Shown here one piece after another: positions 11,171-22,303 of a stretch of DNA of 64,000 nt. The stretch covers positions 1 to 64,000 of the forward strand of contig ML769617.1 of the NCBI GenBank assembly GCA_009733575.1, written 5' to 3'. Numbering within the stretch: position 1 is the stretch's first letter; the number at the start of each line of letters is the position of its first letter. Under the pieces are notes generated by a model, which was given only the letters and a program-made list of their open reading frames with translations, did not search any database and had not been told where the DNA came from. This stretch comes from Gymnopus androsaceus JB14 (taxonomy: Eukaryota; Basidiomycota; Agaricomycetes; Agaricales; Omphalotaceae). A program made the position numbers and the translations under genes.

Positions 11171-11384
11171 GGGAGAATGAGTGAGCAGGATTGCTGTACC
11201 CAGAGCCAACTTAACATACCACCAGTGGTTGTAGTAAAATTGCAAAGTACATGGATAACATCCCTAATCAATGTAATGCAAAGTTGCAAGGCAACTATCC
11301 AGTGTACCCAAACTATACCTAAACTACTATTATTACTGATACATGTACTAGTGTATATATAGTACTATTAGGGATAGGATAAGG

Positions 11385-11785
11385 TGCATTAGGACAAGGT
11401 TAGGGTAGGTTAGGTTTAGGGTTAGACTGGGTTAGGGTTAGGATAAGATATCAATATTCAAATTATAAAACTGTAAAAAGCATGTGTCTAATGAAGAGTT
11501 AGGGTTAGGGTTAGCTTGCTAACCCTAACCTGGTCCATACAGTGCTCTGGTCAGTCATGTGACAAGAAAGAGTTAGGATTAGGGTTAGCTTTAGCTAACC
11601 CTAACCTGGTCCACACAGGTTAAGGTTAGGGGTTGGGGTTAGGGCTAGGGATGAGGACAAAGTCTAGGGTGTGAGGCTTGCCCCGCTATCTGCAGTAGAA
11701 ATTTTAGGGTTAGGAATATTAAGGTTAGGGATTATTAGGGTTATGGATAGTCAGGGTAAAACTAGGGTTTGGCAATGGAGGTTAG
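11385..11785. repeat. Degenerate telomere-like (TTAGGG) repeats
   Basis: About 400 bp with many ttagggttaggg-type words mixed with variants (ttaggttt, ttaggatt, ttaggggtt). Inverted blocks also occur (gttagcttgctaaccctaacc near 11510 and gctttagctaaccctaacc near 11590). Perfect runs are short and the array is embedded between transposon remnants, so it is an interstitial telomere-like tract, not a chromosome end. Confidence 0.75.
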
Positions 11786-12024
11786 GGTCACATTGTGCAT
11801 AAGACTCGAAAATTTTGTCTGTTTTTTCCCACAATGCCTCGTTCAGCCTCTACAGCTATTGAAATGTTCAAGTCTTATAGGGCTGGATAGTTGCCCTGCA
11901 ACTTTGCATTACATAGGTTAGGACTATTGTCCATGTACTTTGCAATAAATTTACAGCTGCAGCTGCACATACATCATTGCCACATTGATGAGGAAATCAC
12001 ATTGAAGAGTAGAGAGCCCTATTA

Positions 12025-13352
12025 TCATGTTACAGATAATGCCAAGAAGGACAAGGACCTGGTTGATTTGGTCCAAGTAAGTGAAGTCTGAGTGATAGGC
12101 ATATTCTGAAAAAAAATCATTACAAGATTCAGAGAGTGATGATCATAGAGCTCACCTGCATCTATGACCAAAGGATGTTCAGCCAAAAGGGGTGTGTACA
12201 GCGCACAGATTTGGACATGGAATGTCTTCAAACTCTGGATGATGGAGGCCCACCTTTCCTTTGTGTTTTCTGTTCTGGTTTCACTGCCTTGATAACCAGC
12301 CATTTCAGCCCTGGCTTTGTATTTTGCCTCATAATGAGCTATACAAGTGAGTCCATCCTTCACAACATGGATGCAGTATCCAGCTTCTGGTACTTCGCGT
12401 CCTCAGACAAAGTGTTGAAAGAGTCATTGAGAACTTCCAACTGAAGTTTACAAAGTGTTTTGTCAAGTTGATCTAGGTCCTTCACTTCATCAGCTGCAAC
12501 CTTGCCAACTCCAGGAGATGATGGAGGAGAACGTGACTTCCAACATTGGAAGAGCGGCAAGTAGACAGGAATCTGCTTACACCCAAATTGACATCCAGGT
12601 CTAAAGGCTGGAGGTGATGCGGGTTTTCTGCTATTGATAGCAGCAGTTAAGCCCTGCATTGCAGTAGACATGTCCAAAGATTGTAGAGTGTCGGGGACCA
12701 TGGAGCCTTGATGTTCATAGAACTCAGCAGAAGATGAGAAAAGCTTCCCATGATCAAGTGTATCCATGGACAAGCTTGCCATTTTAGCTGCAGTTACCAG
12801 TGTTTCAAGATGTTCGAGAGTTGGGGATGACAGTACAAGTCCCTTGATCTGTCAAATCATAAGAGTCCACTTGAGCAGCTTTATGGGATGGAACACACCT
12901 GAACTTCAGTAGTTGCAGTCTCCAAATGCAGAGATTCCAAGCCTTTGATGAGCGGGAAAAGTGCCAGAGATTGCTGTGCATCTCTGTCTGGAGGCATTCT
13001 GGCTTTGTTCAAACTCTGAACAATCTGTTAGTAAATGCAGTGATAATGTTGATAATACAATGCCTACTGTGGTTGGACCAGGAGGGAAAGTACCAGGGAG
13101 GCTGAGATTGTCCATCAATTGAAGTGACTCTAGCCCATGTATGGCTTGGGAGAGAGGAGATTTTGGTTGAATTTCTGGTTCAAATGAAGGATGCTTGGAT
13201 GGCATCTGGAAGAAGGAGGAGAATATTTTGAGGTGTGCTGTGAGCTGAGGGATGAGGGGTTTATATAGCATCCAGGAAGTGTCTTGAAGGGTGTAGTGAT
13301 TGTTTTGGCTATTGTTGTACTGGTTGCCACATCCTTGTAGGAATACAATCAT
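12025..13352 (-). pseudogene. Unrecognised decayed gene, probably element-associated
   Basis: Three consecutive minus-strand frames (12906-13352, 12360-12782, 12025-12363) can be read as exons of one gene. They lie upstream of the Tnp2 remnant in the same orientation, as a second transposon gene might. The protein shows a repeated GLESL-L motif, a predicted helical segment (KDLDQLDKTLCKLQLEVLNDSF) and no domain I know. Splice junctions were not established. Confidence 0.4.
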
Positions 13353-13359
13353 CCAAGAA

Positions 13360-13910
13360 CCTTTGTACTAATTGTGGCTATTGTTGTAATGTTAGTACAT
13401 TTTATATTGTGTAAGTACAAGGATAATGAAACTGAACAGAGCGGGACCTAGTACAAAGGTCACTTTGATGATCCGAGCTATGACACATTCAATGATAATA
13501 AAAACTCACTGGTGTATGCTGACACATTTGGTGGTCCTCCAGTGGTCCTCCATTGCTCCACAAATCCATAGTTTAAGGTCATTGCAGACCATGATTAAAA
13601 TGGCATGAATGCAGCAGCTTTGGCTTTCCTATTTTGGTTGTCTCACTCATGCTTTGACTGCTAGTTTAATTGTCTCACTTTGTCTCACACAGAGGTACTC
13701 ATTGTGGTTGATGCAACTTCTGATTCTACTATTTATGACGGTGAGGGGTTCTACAGTTTACTACAGCAATTATTCTAAGCTACTACATACATGAAAAATG
13801 ATTGTACAATGAATTCTGTGTTTTTGTCATGCAATTGTCTTTGAGGCTAGGGTAAATAACTTACGCACCTAGCCATTATCAGTACCAGCTCTACAAAAGT
13901 ATTAGTTTTA
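13360..13910. other. No recognisable gene
   Basis: Short plus-strand frames of 60-61 codons occur (13426-13608 and 13609-13794) but lack motifs, introns or conserved composition. This DNA lies just outside the proposed left end of the KDZ element. Confidence 0.35.
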
Positions 13911-13939
13911 TCTAAACACCTTAGGTCTATCCTACCATT

Positions 13940-14320
13940 ACTCAACACATTTAAACATATGGTTGAACACAATTCAGGCAGGAGAATATGTTTAAAGCAC
14001 TTCACATTGTTTAATGGTCACACTTAAACAGAGATTAAACAGTACATCAAATAAAGACATTTAAACAGACAAGTTAAACAAGCACATAATGAAGTCTTGC
14101 AGCACCTGTAAAGCAGATTAATCAGTGAGTGTTTAAGCACCATTTAAATGACATTAAATGTACCCTCAATCAACATAATTAAACACCTACAAAGCAAATT
14201 ATTCAGTCAACAAAGATAGCAGCGTTTAAACGATATTAAGCATACCATTCAACTCGGACAATAAACACCTTTTAAAGATTTCAAAAGATAAATCTTAAGC
14301 AGCTTGTTTTTAAACAAAAC
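13940..14320. repeat. Left subterminal array of TTAAACA motifs
   Basis: Roughly ten to fifteen copies of (T)TTAAAC(A) in about 380 bp, for example catttaaacagac, aattaaacacct, gcgtttaaacg. It mirrors the array at 24670-25090. I infer transposase-binding sites at a transposon end. Confidence 0.6.
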
Positions 14321-14850
14321 AGTAAATACATACCTGGCTATGCGTGCCCCTTCCATTTCAGTGGGTTCAGAACTTCGCCACCTTGAAGGACCAGTTCTCA
14401 AATGTTGCCTGAGTTTTGTGTGGGATCCACAAATGGTGGCTGTGTTGTTCTATACAATGATAAGCACTATCTACCCAGAACATAGGGAGAAATCCACATA
14501 CCAGTCAAAGTTAAACACTTTACTCTCCTCACCCTGCCAAGCAAGCAGCTGATCACTCAGACTCATCCTATCCGGTCTCTTCCTCAAGAACGGAATAGCC
14601 CCATGCTTGTACTTCATCACTGCATCAGCACATAAGGTCTCATACTTATCTGAGTGCTCCTTAGCATAAGCTACATGTCCTGGACTGACAGAGAACTCAT
14701 TCGCAAGACAAGTCCATGCATTCCTGTTATAGTCAAATTAGCGGATGATACATTCAAAGTTGGTGTGCTTCTGCTCCAGGCATTCCAATGCTCTTTTGAA
14801 GTCAGCTTCAGCACAAAACTATTGTATACTGTCACTTAAATAAAGTTTTG

Positions 14851-17800
14851 TTAGCTGCTTGCAGATAGAACAACAAACTTACATTTTTCAAGCCACTTGG
14901 CAACTTCTTCCTTGCTCATATTCTTTTGCAATTGAGTCACCCAAATCCATCCATCTCCACCAACCCCAACTGATTCAAGCACAGCTGATTCTTCCTCAGG
15001 ATCAGGTTCCGACTCTTGAACAGGTACAGGCATGGATTTGTGGCGCATTGGCTGTTGCAACTTTGATATGTTCCAAGCTGACACAAAGCATCATTAGGTG
15101 TGTAAAAGTAGTAATAATGAGTGGCCTACCCTGGCGCAGCAACATTTTGGTGCCTTTTAAAGTTAAAGAAATATTTAGCACATTTCAATGTGATTGGGGA
15201 ATCACGTACCAAGATACTGTCCACCTCCTTCAAATGCAGGGTCCTCACTCTCATTGTCCTCTTCCTTCTCTGCCCTGTCTGCTGCATAATCCCCAAAGAC
15301 CTTTCCATGCTCATCCACCTTTGAAATTAAGCCCACACTGGTCAAAGTCCAGAGATTTCCCTCAACGTCTGAGGGATCCCTGGGTCTTTACCTCTTCTCA
15401 GTTGACTTTCAATATGTATCCTGTTCCTCGAGTTTGGGCCATTTCTCTTCATCAAGACTATCCAGCAATAATAGTGCACCGTGCAGCATTTGATAATCAA
15501 GAATGAGATCAGTTTGTTTAGCCATGATAGTCCAAATTTTTGTATTCAAATGAGTATTTTGTTCCTGCCCTCGGGCATGCTTGATCTTGCATTTGTAAGC
15601 TGCACTGATAGTCTTCACAACCATTTGCAGTGAATTGACAACTTCTCCAAGGGCAACATCCAGAAAGTTCACCTGCTTTGTCGCAAGTGCATCCAAGCAT
15701 AGCTCCGAGCATTTGGCCATTGAGAAATCCAAAGGGAGAAAAAGCTTCTCATTTTTGGCTTCTGCAAATGGTTCAGAGGCCAAAAGAGGTGTGATTAAAT
15801 GCATAAAGCATTTTTGGTCCTTCTGAAACTTCGAAATCCTTTCTGTGAGTTTCGCTCGACACATATGGAGCTCCTTGGTTGGAGAATCCTGGCAGCTTTT
15901 TGCAATCCGTTGTACTTGCACTCTAGAATCCAAATCATCAGTAAGGCAATTACTAATGAAACACCAGCTCACTGTAGCTGCATGATTGCAAGTCCTTCAA
16001 TTAACCATTGAGCTACAGAGCCAGTGTTGACTTCTCCAGTAGATACATGGACTGTTGCATCTGATTGCACGAAAGCATCTGCAAAACCTTGAAGGGTAGG
16101 AGCTGGACCTTGTTGAGTGCATAGAGATGACACCATGAATCTAAAACTTACCCTTAGTATTGTTATGAAAATAGACTGAGTACATGTTCTTTGCTTTTAA
16201 ATCTATACATGGGGAACAGTCAAACGTGTTCCACAGCTTGACTTCCGACTTATAGATTCTGCATAGCCTGACGAAGTGGTCTTGTTTATCGATGTAAGCA
16301 ATTTTGGCAGTCTGTAGTTCTTTCAGCAGCTGGCAATCTAGAGATATACCATTGATCAGAAATCTTAATGCTGAGAACACAAGACCACACATACCCATTC
16401 CTGTGAGTTTCCGGTAATTCCAGCCTCCATAGTGTAGCTCAAGAGTATCAATCCGTTGTCCTGGGTTCATTTGCCATATGGAGGGACCAAGGGTATTGAA
16501 ATAAGGCCAAGGAAATTCAATGCTTTCACTATGGAAATGAGCCATGTTTGGCTTGTATTTGTAAGAATATAGAGGGTTGCATTCAGGGACATGATTCTGA
16601 CAGTGGTAAATGGGAATAATGAAATGGCCACTGCGTATGCGATGGGCAATGCTTGGATGATATGCCATGAAGCAAGGGATAATGTTCTTGCAATAATAGC
16701 ACATGCTGTTGTAGGATATAATGAGGTCAGGTTCTTTGCCTTCTTCAAAAGGCCACACATCCAGGTTGAGCGCTATAGCCAAGTCTGTGGTAGCAAAACT
16801 AGAAGAGTAATTAGATATGTATACTCCATTCAAGACTGGCTCAACTTACTGTTCCCTGCCTCCAACCATATTGACTGCTGCACCAATCATAATGTGATCA
16901 CAATTGCAATTCACTGTCCCAGATATGTTGGTATTCTTGAACTTCTGCTTATCTTGCCCAGATATTGCTTTGATGTGGCCACACTGAGGTTTCTGCAACC
17001 AGATTGAGTATCCAATACCACAACAGTATATAAAACTCACCTCATTCTGCAGTTGCGGCACATCCTTGAGGTACTCCTTGTACCACAAGGCATCTGGCAT
17101 GTAACCTCTACTGGTGAATAGAGGAACATCATTTGGATCCCCATTTTTGGCATAGTGATTTGTCTGGAAATTCCTGTCCACTGCAAGGTGAAGTGCATTA
17201 ATATGTCTAACATTAACTCTCAGTAAGACAATGTCAAAACTGATAAGCAAATTAACATACCTGAGCTCTTTGGGGATGCGCTGCCGCCCTGGTTCCATGT
17301 TTACACTGGCTTCAGGACAAGCAGGGCAGTAGATCATCAAGCTTCCCTTTCATTGTTTGGGATACAGGATGTCCATGGCATTTCCATACACCTCTCCAAA
17401 GCGCTTAGCAGCCAGTAGCATCAGCCAGATACGCATAATGAACATGAATTGCTTATAACAGTCCTAGAAAGATTCAAAAAATTGATCCATGGATCTGAGT
17501 CAGTGAACTTTAACTTACCAGTACATTTCCTGTGAAAACATTGTTGGTCATACATTGAAGTGCACGTACGTAGTTGTAGCCAGTGATATTGCTCTGGAGT
17601 GTTTGAATCTGCCAGTGTCAGAGAATGCAAAAGGTAAACACAGTTTGTGGATCATTGACTGTTGCTGGGAGCAGGTTGGCAGCAAGCAACTGGTGCCACT
17701 TGCTTGCACTTCCATCACACCTAAAAAAGGTGACCTTGGTAGTGTGGACTCCATTAGTTTCTCCAATAGTCATCAGAAGTGGTTTCGAAGCATGACGACA

Positions 17801-18480
17801 GATGTCACCCAAATACCCCAGGGGAATTGCATAGCCATCAATCAGGACAGTTGAGATATCTTGACAAGTGAAGTAGCCCTGATCCAAATTCCACACCTCA
17901 GCCCAGTGAAGAGGTAAATGCTTGTGTGCCACTATCCAGCATTCACAACACAGAAGCTCTTGCTGGTTGCAGTTGATGCAATGGACCTCTCTAGGGCACT
18001 CTCTGCATTGGCTAGTGGTATTGGTAGAAGGGTCTGCTTCCTTGCAATGAGCAGCATAGCAGCGATACTGAACATCTCACTGTATTCTTCCAGGAGTTTT
18101 GTGCACTGGAAACAGAATTTAGACATTGATAATTACATAGACTGGCTAACTCGTTCACCTGAGTCTGGCTGTACTCCTCTGGAACTCCAAAGCCAGTAGA
18201 ATCCTCTAAATCTGTCTCAGTTGGTGGGTCAGTTGATGTTTTGTTGGCTAATAATGAAGGTTTTGCAGCAGGCCAGGTTGACTGGGCTTTGGTGTTGTCC
18301 AAGTGGGCAACATGTACAGTCATCTGTGAAGAATGAATGCTGGCAACAGTCATTGTGTGACATTGAGCATTAGGACCAATGATATAGTGAGTGCGACAAG
18401 CAGCTTCCACTGGAGTGATTCTTCATTTTTTTACTCCACCCATGATGAACAAAAAGAACAGATGAGGGTGAGAGAGGAAA
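14851..18480 (-). pseudogene. KDZ-family (Kyakuja-Dileera-Zisupton) transposase, broken
   Basis: Minus-strand multi-exon gene. From the N-terminus there is a cysteine cluster (CRECPREVHCINCNQQ, then LLCCECWIVAHKHLPLHW, about 17900-18010) typical of the CxC domain of fungal KDZ proteins. Next come the LGYLGDICRH and GVHTTKVTFFRCDGSASKWHQ blocks (17618-17830). The segment PACPEASVNMEPG and LHLAVDRNFQTNHYAKNGD, then WYKEYLKDVPQ (16846-17340), is followed by NLDVWPFEEGKEPDLIISYN and WPYFNTLGPSIWQMNPGQRIDTLELHYGGWN (16141-16833). The helical C-terminal part is at 15409-15972. Introns of about 50 nt separate several exons, but the last third needs frame changes and has stops. The gene is probably inactive. 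It drives the proposed 13911-25112 element. Confidence 0.82.
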
Positions 18481-19159
18481 GGCTAATGTCCAAGGTCTTC
18501 CTTTGAAATCGATGTTTCTGATACATTGCCTCCCCATTGTATTGTCTACACAGGGTTGGTGAACAAGGCGGATCATTATTGTTCCATGGTTATGTATATT
18601 CACTCGCTCCTTCAACCTCCATCACACTTGGGCAAATATGTGCAACCTTGTCCAGCCTTGAACATTCCTGCATCTCAGTCTTCATTTGCATTATGAACAG
18701 CAGGCCATGGCAACCAACAATCCTCTCCCTGTGAGTTTTTTTTTCTGGAACCTTGATTCTTTTTCTAATTTGACTGTACTAGATAAAAAGCCCCCAGCTA
18801 ACAGGCGAAATCTGTTCATCAAGTTACCCAATCAACTCAGTCCCTCTCCAATGCATGCCTGGGATGTTGCTCTTTGTTTGCTGGCTGATCTCCACAACAC
18901 TGTACAAGGGGATACAGGTGTTAATAGAGGTTATGCTCTTCCGCCGGCCTTGCTGTTTCTATTGCCCTCTAATCCTGGCACTTGCATGCACTTCTTCACA
19001 TCCTGGTTGAAAGTTCGTTGCATAGTCATTCACGCACTATCCACTGCACCACTGAAACTTTCGAGCAAGAAATAGCACAATATGTTGGATGTAGTTGCTG
19101 GAAATTACATGGATCACACTTGAACTCAAGCTGGGAGAAATCATAAGCAGATGTTGGAT

Positions 19160-19885
19160 TAGAGATGGGCACGAATAGCGAATATTCATGAGTATTCATG
19201 AATATTTAGCCATTCGTTACTCGCAAATAATGAGTCACGAGTGACGAATATATTCGTTACACGAGTACTTACTCGAGTATAAATAGCCACTTTGATGTCA
19301 CAAATATTCGTGGTACTTTATTCATGAATATTCGCCAATATTCGCCAATATCACGTGCTCGTTAGCACGAGCATGTGAGGTATTCATTACTTAAGCAAAA
19401 ATTCAATATATAACTTAATTCGGCTATGTTTGAATATGTATATAATGTTATTGACATGTAACTGTAATAAAATCTGTGTGGCTTAGTGGTTATGGGCGCC
19501 GACTCTGGATTAAGGTCAGGCCTTCCTGTGATAGCTGACCAGCAGAGTTCAATTCTCAGTACCGCCACAATTTTGTGTCATGTAATAGTACTCGGAAATG
19601 TATACAGACTGTATTTATATTATTATTAAACACTAATATAGTACTTCAACATTATTACTTACATGTTCGAGCCTATATTTACTTTATTTGTAATGTTGTT
19701 AATTAATCACAAGTATACTCGAGTATTTGTCCTAAAATACTCGTTATTCACGAATATCTATTCGCGAATATATGTCTGTACAAATATTCGAGTATATACT
19801 CGAGTATAAATAGTGGATTTGAGGTGACAAATATTCGTACCACGAATAACGAATATACTCGAGTATGTATTCGTGCCCACCTCTA
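19160..19885. mobile_element. hAT-type MITE (726 bp)
   Basis: The ends are TAGAGATGGGCACGAATA and, inverted, TAGAGGTGGGCACGAATA (17 of 18 match). The 8-bp direct duplication tgttggat flanks it (19152-19159 and 19886-19893). Subterminal DNA is packed with attcg/cgaat and ctcgagt words. The 8-bp duplication and TAGAG end fit hAT-derived elements. No transposase is encoded. It holds a tRNA-like module (19477-19569) and the hairpin word gtgctcgttagcacgagca, also found in the satellite at 33.2 kb. Confidence 0.85.
19477..19569 (+). other. tRNA-like module inside the MITE
   Basis: Ends TGTGGC and GCCACA can pair as an acceptor stem. An A-box-like GGCTTAGTGGTTATGGGC and a B-box-like GAGTTCAATTCTC lie in the correct order with a long variable region, as in Ser/Leu tRNAs. 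The anticodon arm is irregular, so I do not call a functional tRNA. It could be a captured tRNA pseudogene or a SINE head able to recruit RNA polymerase III. Confidence 0.5.
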
Positions 19886-20459
19886 TGTTGGATACATTGA
19901 AGAAAACTTTTGAACACACCTCTTTGAGACTGGTGCAGGATACTTTATCTTCTGCTCCTGTTGTTTGGTGCAACCAAAGTCTTCCAGATGATATGATACC
20001 ACCCACAGATATTGCTCAACAGATTTGTTGGGAACTTTACGAACTCAATTTTTGACAAGAGCTAATGATGCTAGATTTTGAGCTGGACACAAGTAGCATG
20101 GAGCCACACAAGCAACAAGATGTCCTCTTTGCTTGTTGGCATGGCCCAATTGATTACACAGATATTGACAATACTCACTTCAGCCTTGGAGCAGCATCCA
20201 TGGCTGATTGTTTGCCGTTTTTGAGTGCCCTTCACTGTGTAATGTCGACTTGGAGTGGTGATAAGCCAGTAAAGCTCATTGATCCCTTCCCAATGGCCTC
20301 GAAAGTTCATAATCATATTGTTGTGCTGGAACATGTTGAGTGGGCAATGGCATTATTTTACACAACATCATTCTTCTCTGTTTTTGGTTGCACTGCTTCT
20401 ATTCCTCATGAGCCCCCCCCCCTTGAGCTAACAGCCACAACTCCCACAGGATAATTTCA

Positions 20460-21529
20460 AATGTGCTTTATATCCTCAAATTTTACTTAAATTAATTTCA
20501 GACTACTTATATCTTTGAATCAGCTTTTGTACTGAGTTATATCTTGTATGTACAATGTATCTAAAATGTATATACTGTAGTAAGTAGCTATAAGTTACTT
20601 ATGTCAATAAATGTAGAGTATATTGCACATCTGTATTTGGCTCATTTGGCTCTGTATGCTGAGCTTTGATTTTTTCAGATGTCAAAGCATGTTTTGCCAC
20701 ATCACCCAACTCTGAACTTCTTTTCTACTCTCACCATCCAGATGGAATAAACAGTCATGTGCTGTTGCTTAGGTGGTTCCAGTTGTGTGCTGGGCCGCAA
20801 TACTTCCCAATCGTGTATTGGTGTAGCTGGATCTTGGTTGGACATTGAGTCACCGACTGCACTGAAACTGGTACTTTTTTGCTCAACTTTGATTGGAGAA
20901 GGTTTGTCTATGCAAGTCCTGCTCTCTACTTGTAGTATCCTTACATCTATCTCAAACAGCACTTCATCAAACCTATCAATATTGTTACCTTCTGCTCAGT
21001 GAGTCTCTTTGCTTTTCTTTTCAATCTCCAAGTAATTTTTTGTATCTCAAGATGTGTCATGGCAGAATGACTGTATCAAAATTATCACCAACAATGAGTC
21101 TAACTGGACTACATTTCTCTCACTGTTGGCAACCATGCAAACAACCAAATTGCAAGAACCATAATACGTAGGTTTTTTCATATCTTCTTTATAGATTGCC
21201 TTTCTGACTCGCAACACAATGTGGTTGATTTTCCAGACCTCCGTTTTCTCCTTCTCTTTGATGCCAAGAGTCTTATTGGCTGTAACTTCAATGATGCTTA
21301 GGTTCAGGCCAACATGAAGCACTTCCCATTCAAGTTCTTCTCTGCTTCACATTGAGGTAGAGTACTGCAGCAAGCAATTCATGAGGGTTTTATTTATTTT
21401 TTTCATCTTGTGTTCACTGATCAATATATTTTTAGCAGTCTTCTGAAGAAATTCTCTTCCATGGTATGTGCATTTTGTTTCTTTCAAAAAATTCTTTACT
21501 GACTTGTTTTTTTCTTTCTTTCAGATCTC
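20460..21529. other. About 1 kb of fragments without a supported gene
   Basis: Short frames on both strands (for example 20757-21002 plus, 21047-21322 minus) overlap each other without motifs. They may be decayed exons of element cargo. I see no RNA gene or clear repeat. Confidence 0.35.
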
Positions 21530-22035
21530 TCTGCCAACCTTGTGCTGTTCATTGTCTGCATACTGCTTGCAAGTGTGCTAAGCGTACTCTCTCTTCTGCC
21601 TCACCTGTGCCCATTTCAAGGAGCTCTGTCAGGATCTCTTCTGAAGCACCCTTGACCCCGTCAAAAAGATCCTCTGTGACTCCAAGGTTGACAAATCTAA
21701 TGTCCACAAGATTGTCTTGGTCAGTTGATTAACCTGTATCCCCTGTATTGTCAAGCTCATGTCTGACTTCTTCAATGGCAAGGAGCCCAACAAGAGCATC
21801 AACCCCGATGAGGCTGTTGCTTATGGTGCCACTGTCCAAGCCGCCATTCTCTCTGGTGACACCTCCAAGAAGACCCAGGATCTGCTCCTCCTCGATGTCA
21901 CTCCTTGGTATTGAGACCGCTGGAGGTGTCATGATGGCCCTCATCAAGCATAACACCACTGTTCCCACCAAGAAGTCCAAGACCTTCTCCATATATGCAA
22001 ACAACCAGTTTGGTGTCTGTAGCATATACAATATC
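21530..22035 (+). pseudogene. Hsp70 (SSA-type) pseudogene fragment
   Basis: Plus-strand translation matches part of the cytosolic Hsp70 family. LHTACKCAKRTLSSA corresponds to the well-known LRTACERAKRTLSS segment. After an internal deletion follow the FKELC region and [21 protein letters not shown], then [22 protein letters not shown] and [23 protein letters not shown]. Several stop codons and frame changes occur, and no introns are visible. The start and end of the protein are absent. I infer an intronless copy carried into the element and then decayed. Confidence 0.88.
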
Positions 22036-22221
22036 TTATCAATGTGGCCAGAGGTGGCTGCAAGTAGATAAATTCATTTTACATTGTCTGATTTTTTTTG
22101 CATCCTGGTGAGATCAATCCAGACAATGAAGCTGAGTGTGGCAATACTGCTCAAAATGGATATGTGGCAATCATGGTAAATTAGTTATTGTTCACAACTC
22201 CATGTGTTCTTATCAAGGACT

Positions 22222-22252
22222 GCTATCTCTCTCTCTCTCTCTCTCTCTCTTT
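22222..22252. repeat. (CT)n microsatellite
   Basis: About 30 bp of alternating ct just upstream of the gene at 22304. Pyrimidine tracts of this kind are common in fungal promoters, but nothing here proves a regulatory role. Confidence 0.7.
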
Positions 22253-22303
22253 TCTCTAGTACTACCACCACCAAGAATTTCTATTCTGAACACTTCATAA
22301 ACA

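Larger units (their letters stand above)
18640..20454 (+). pseudogene. Unrecognised plus-strand gene split by a MITE
   Basis: Plus-strand coding at 18686-19075 resumes at about 19886-20055 and 20065-20454, with the hAT-type MITE 19160-19885 lying between. The second part encodes motifs such as LFACWHGPIDYTDIDNTHFSLGAASMADCLPF and HIVVLEHVEWAMALFYTT. I recognise no family. Its place inside the candidate KDZ element suggests cargo. The insertion and stop codons make it nonfunctional unless spliced around. Confidence 0.45.

Noticed and set aside
11385..11785. A chromosome end
   Set aside because: The repeats are degenerate, appear in both orientations and are followed by many kilobases of other DNA.
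19477..19569. A functional tRNA-Ser/Leu gene
   Set aside because: The anticodon stem-loop is irregular and the T-stem has a mismatch; it lies inside a MITE.
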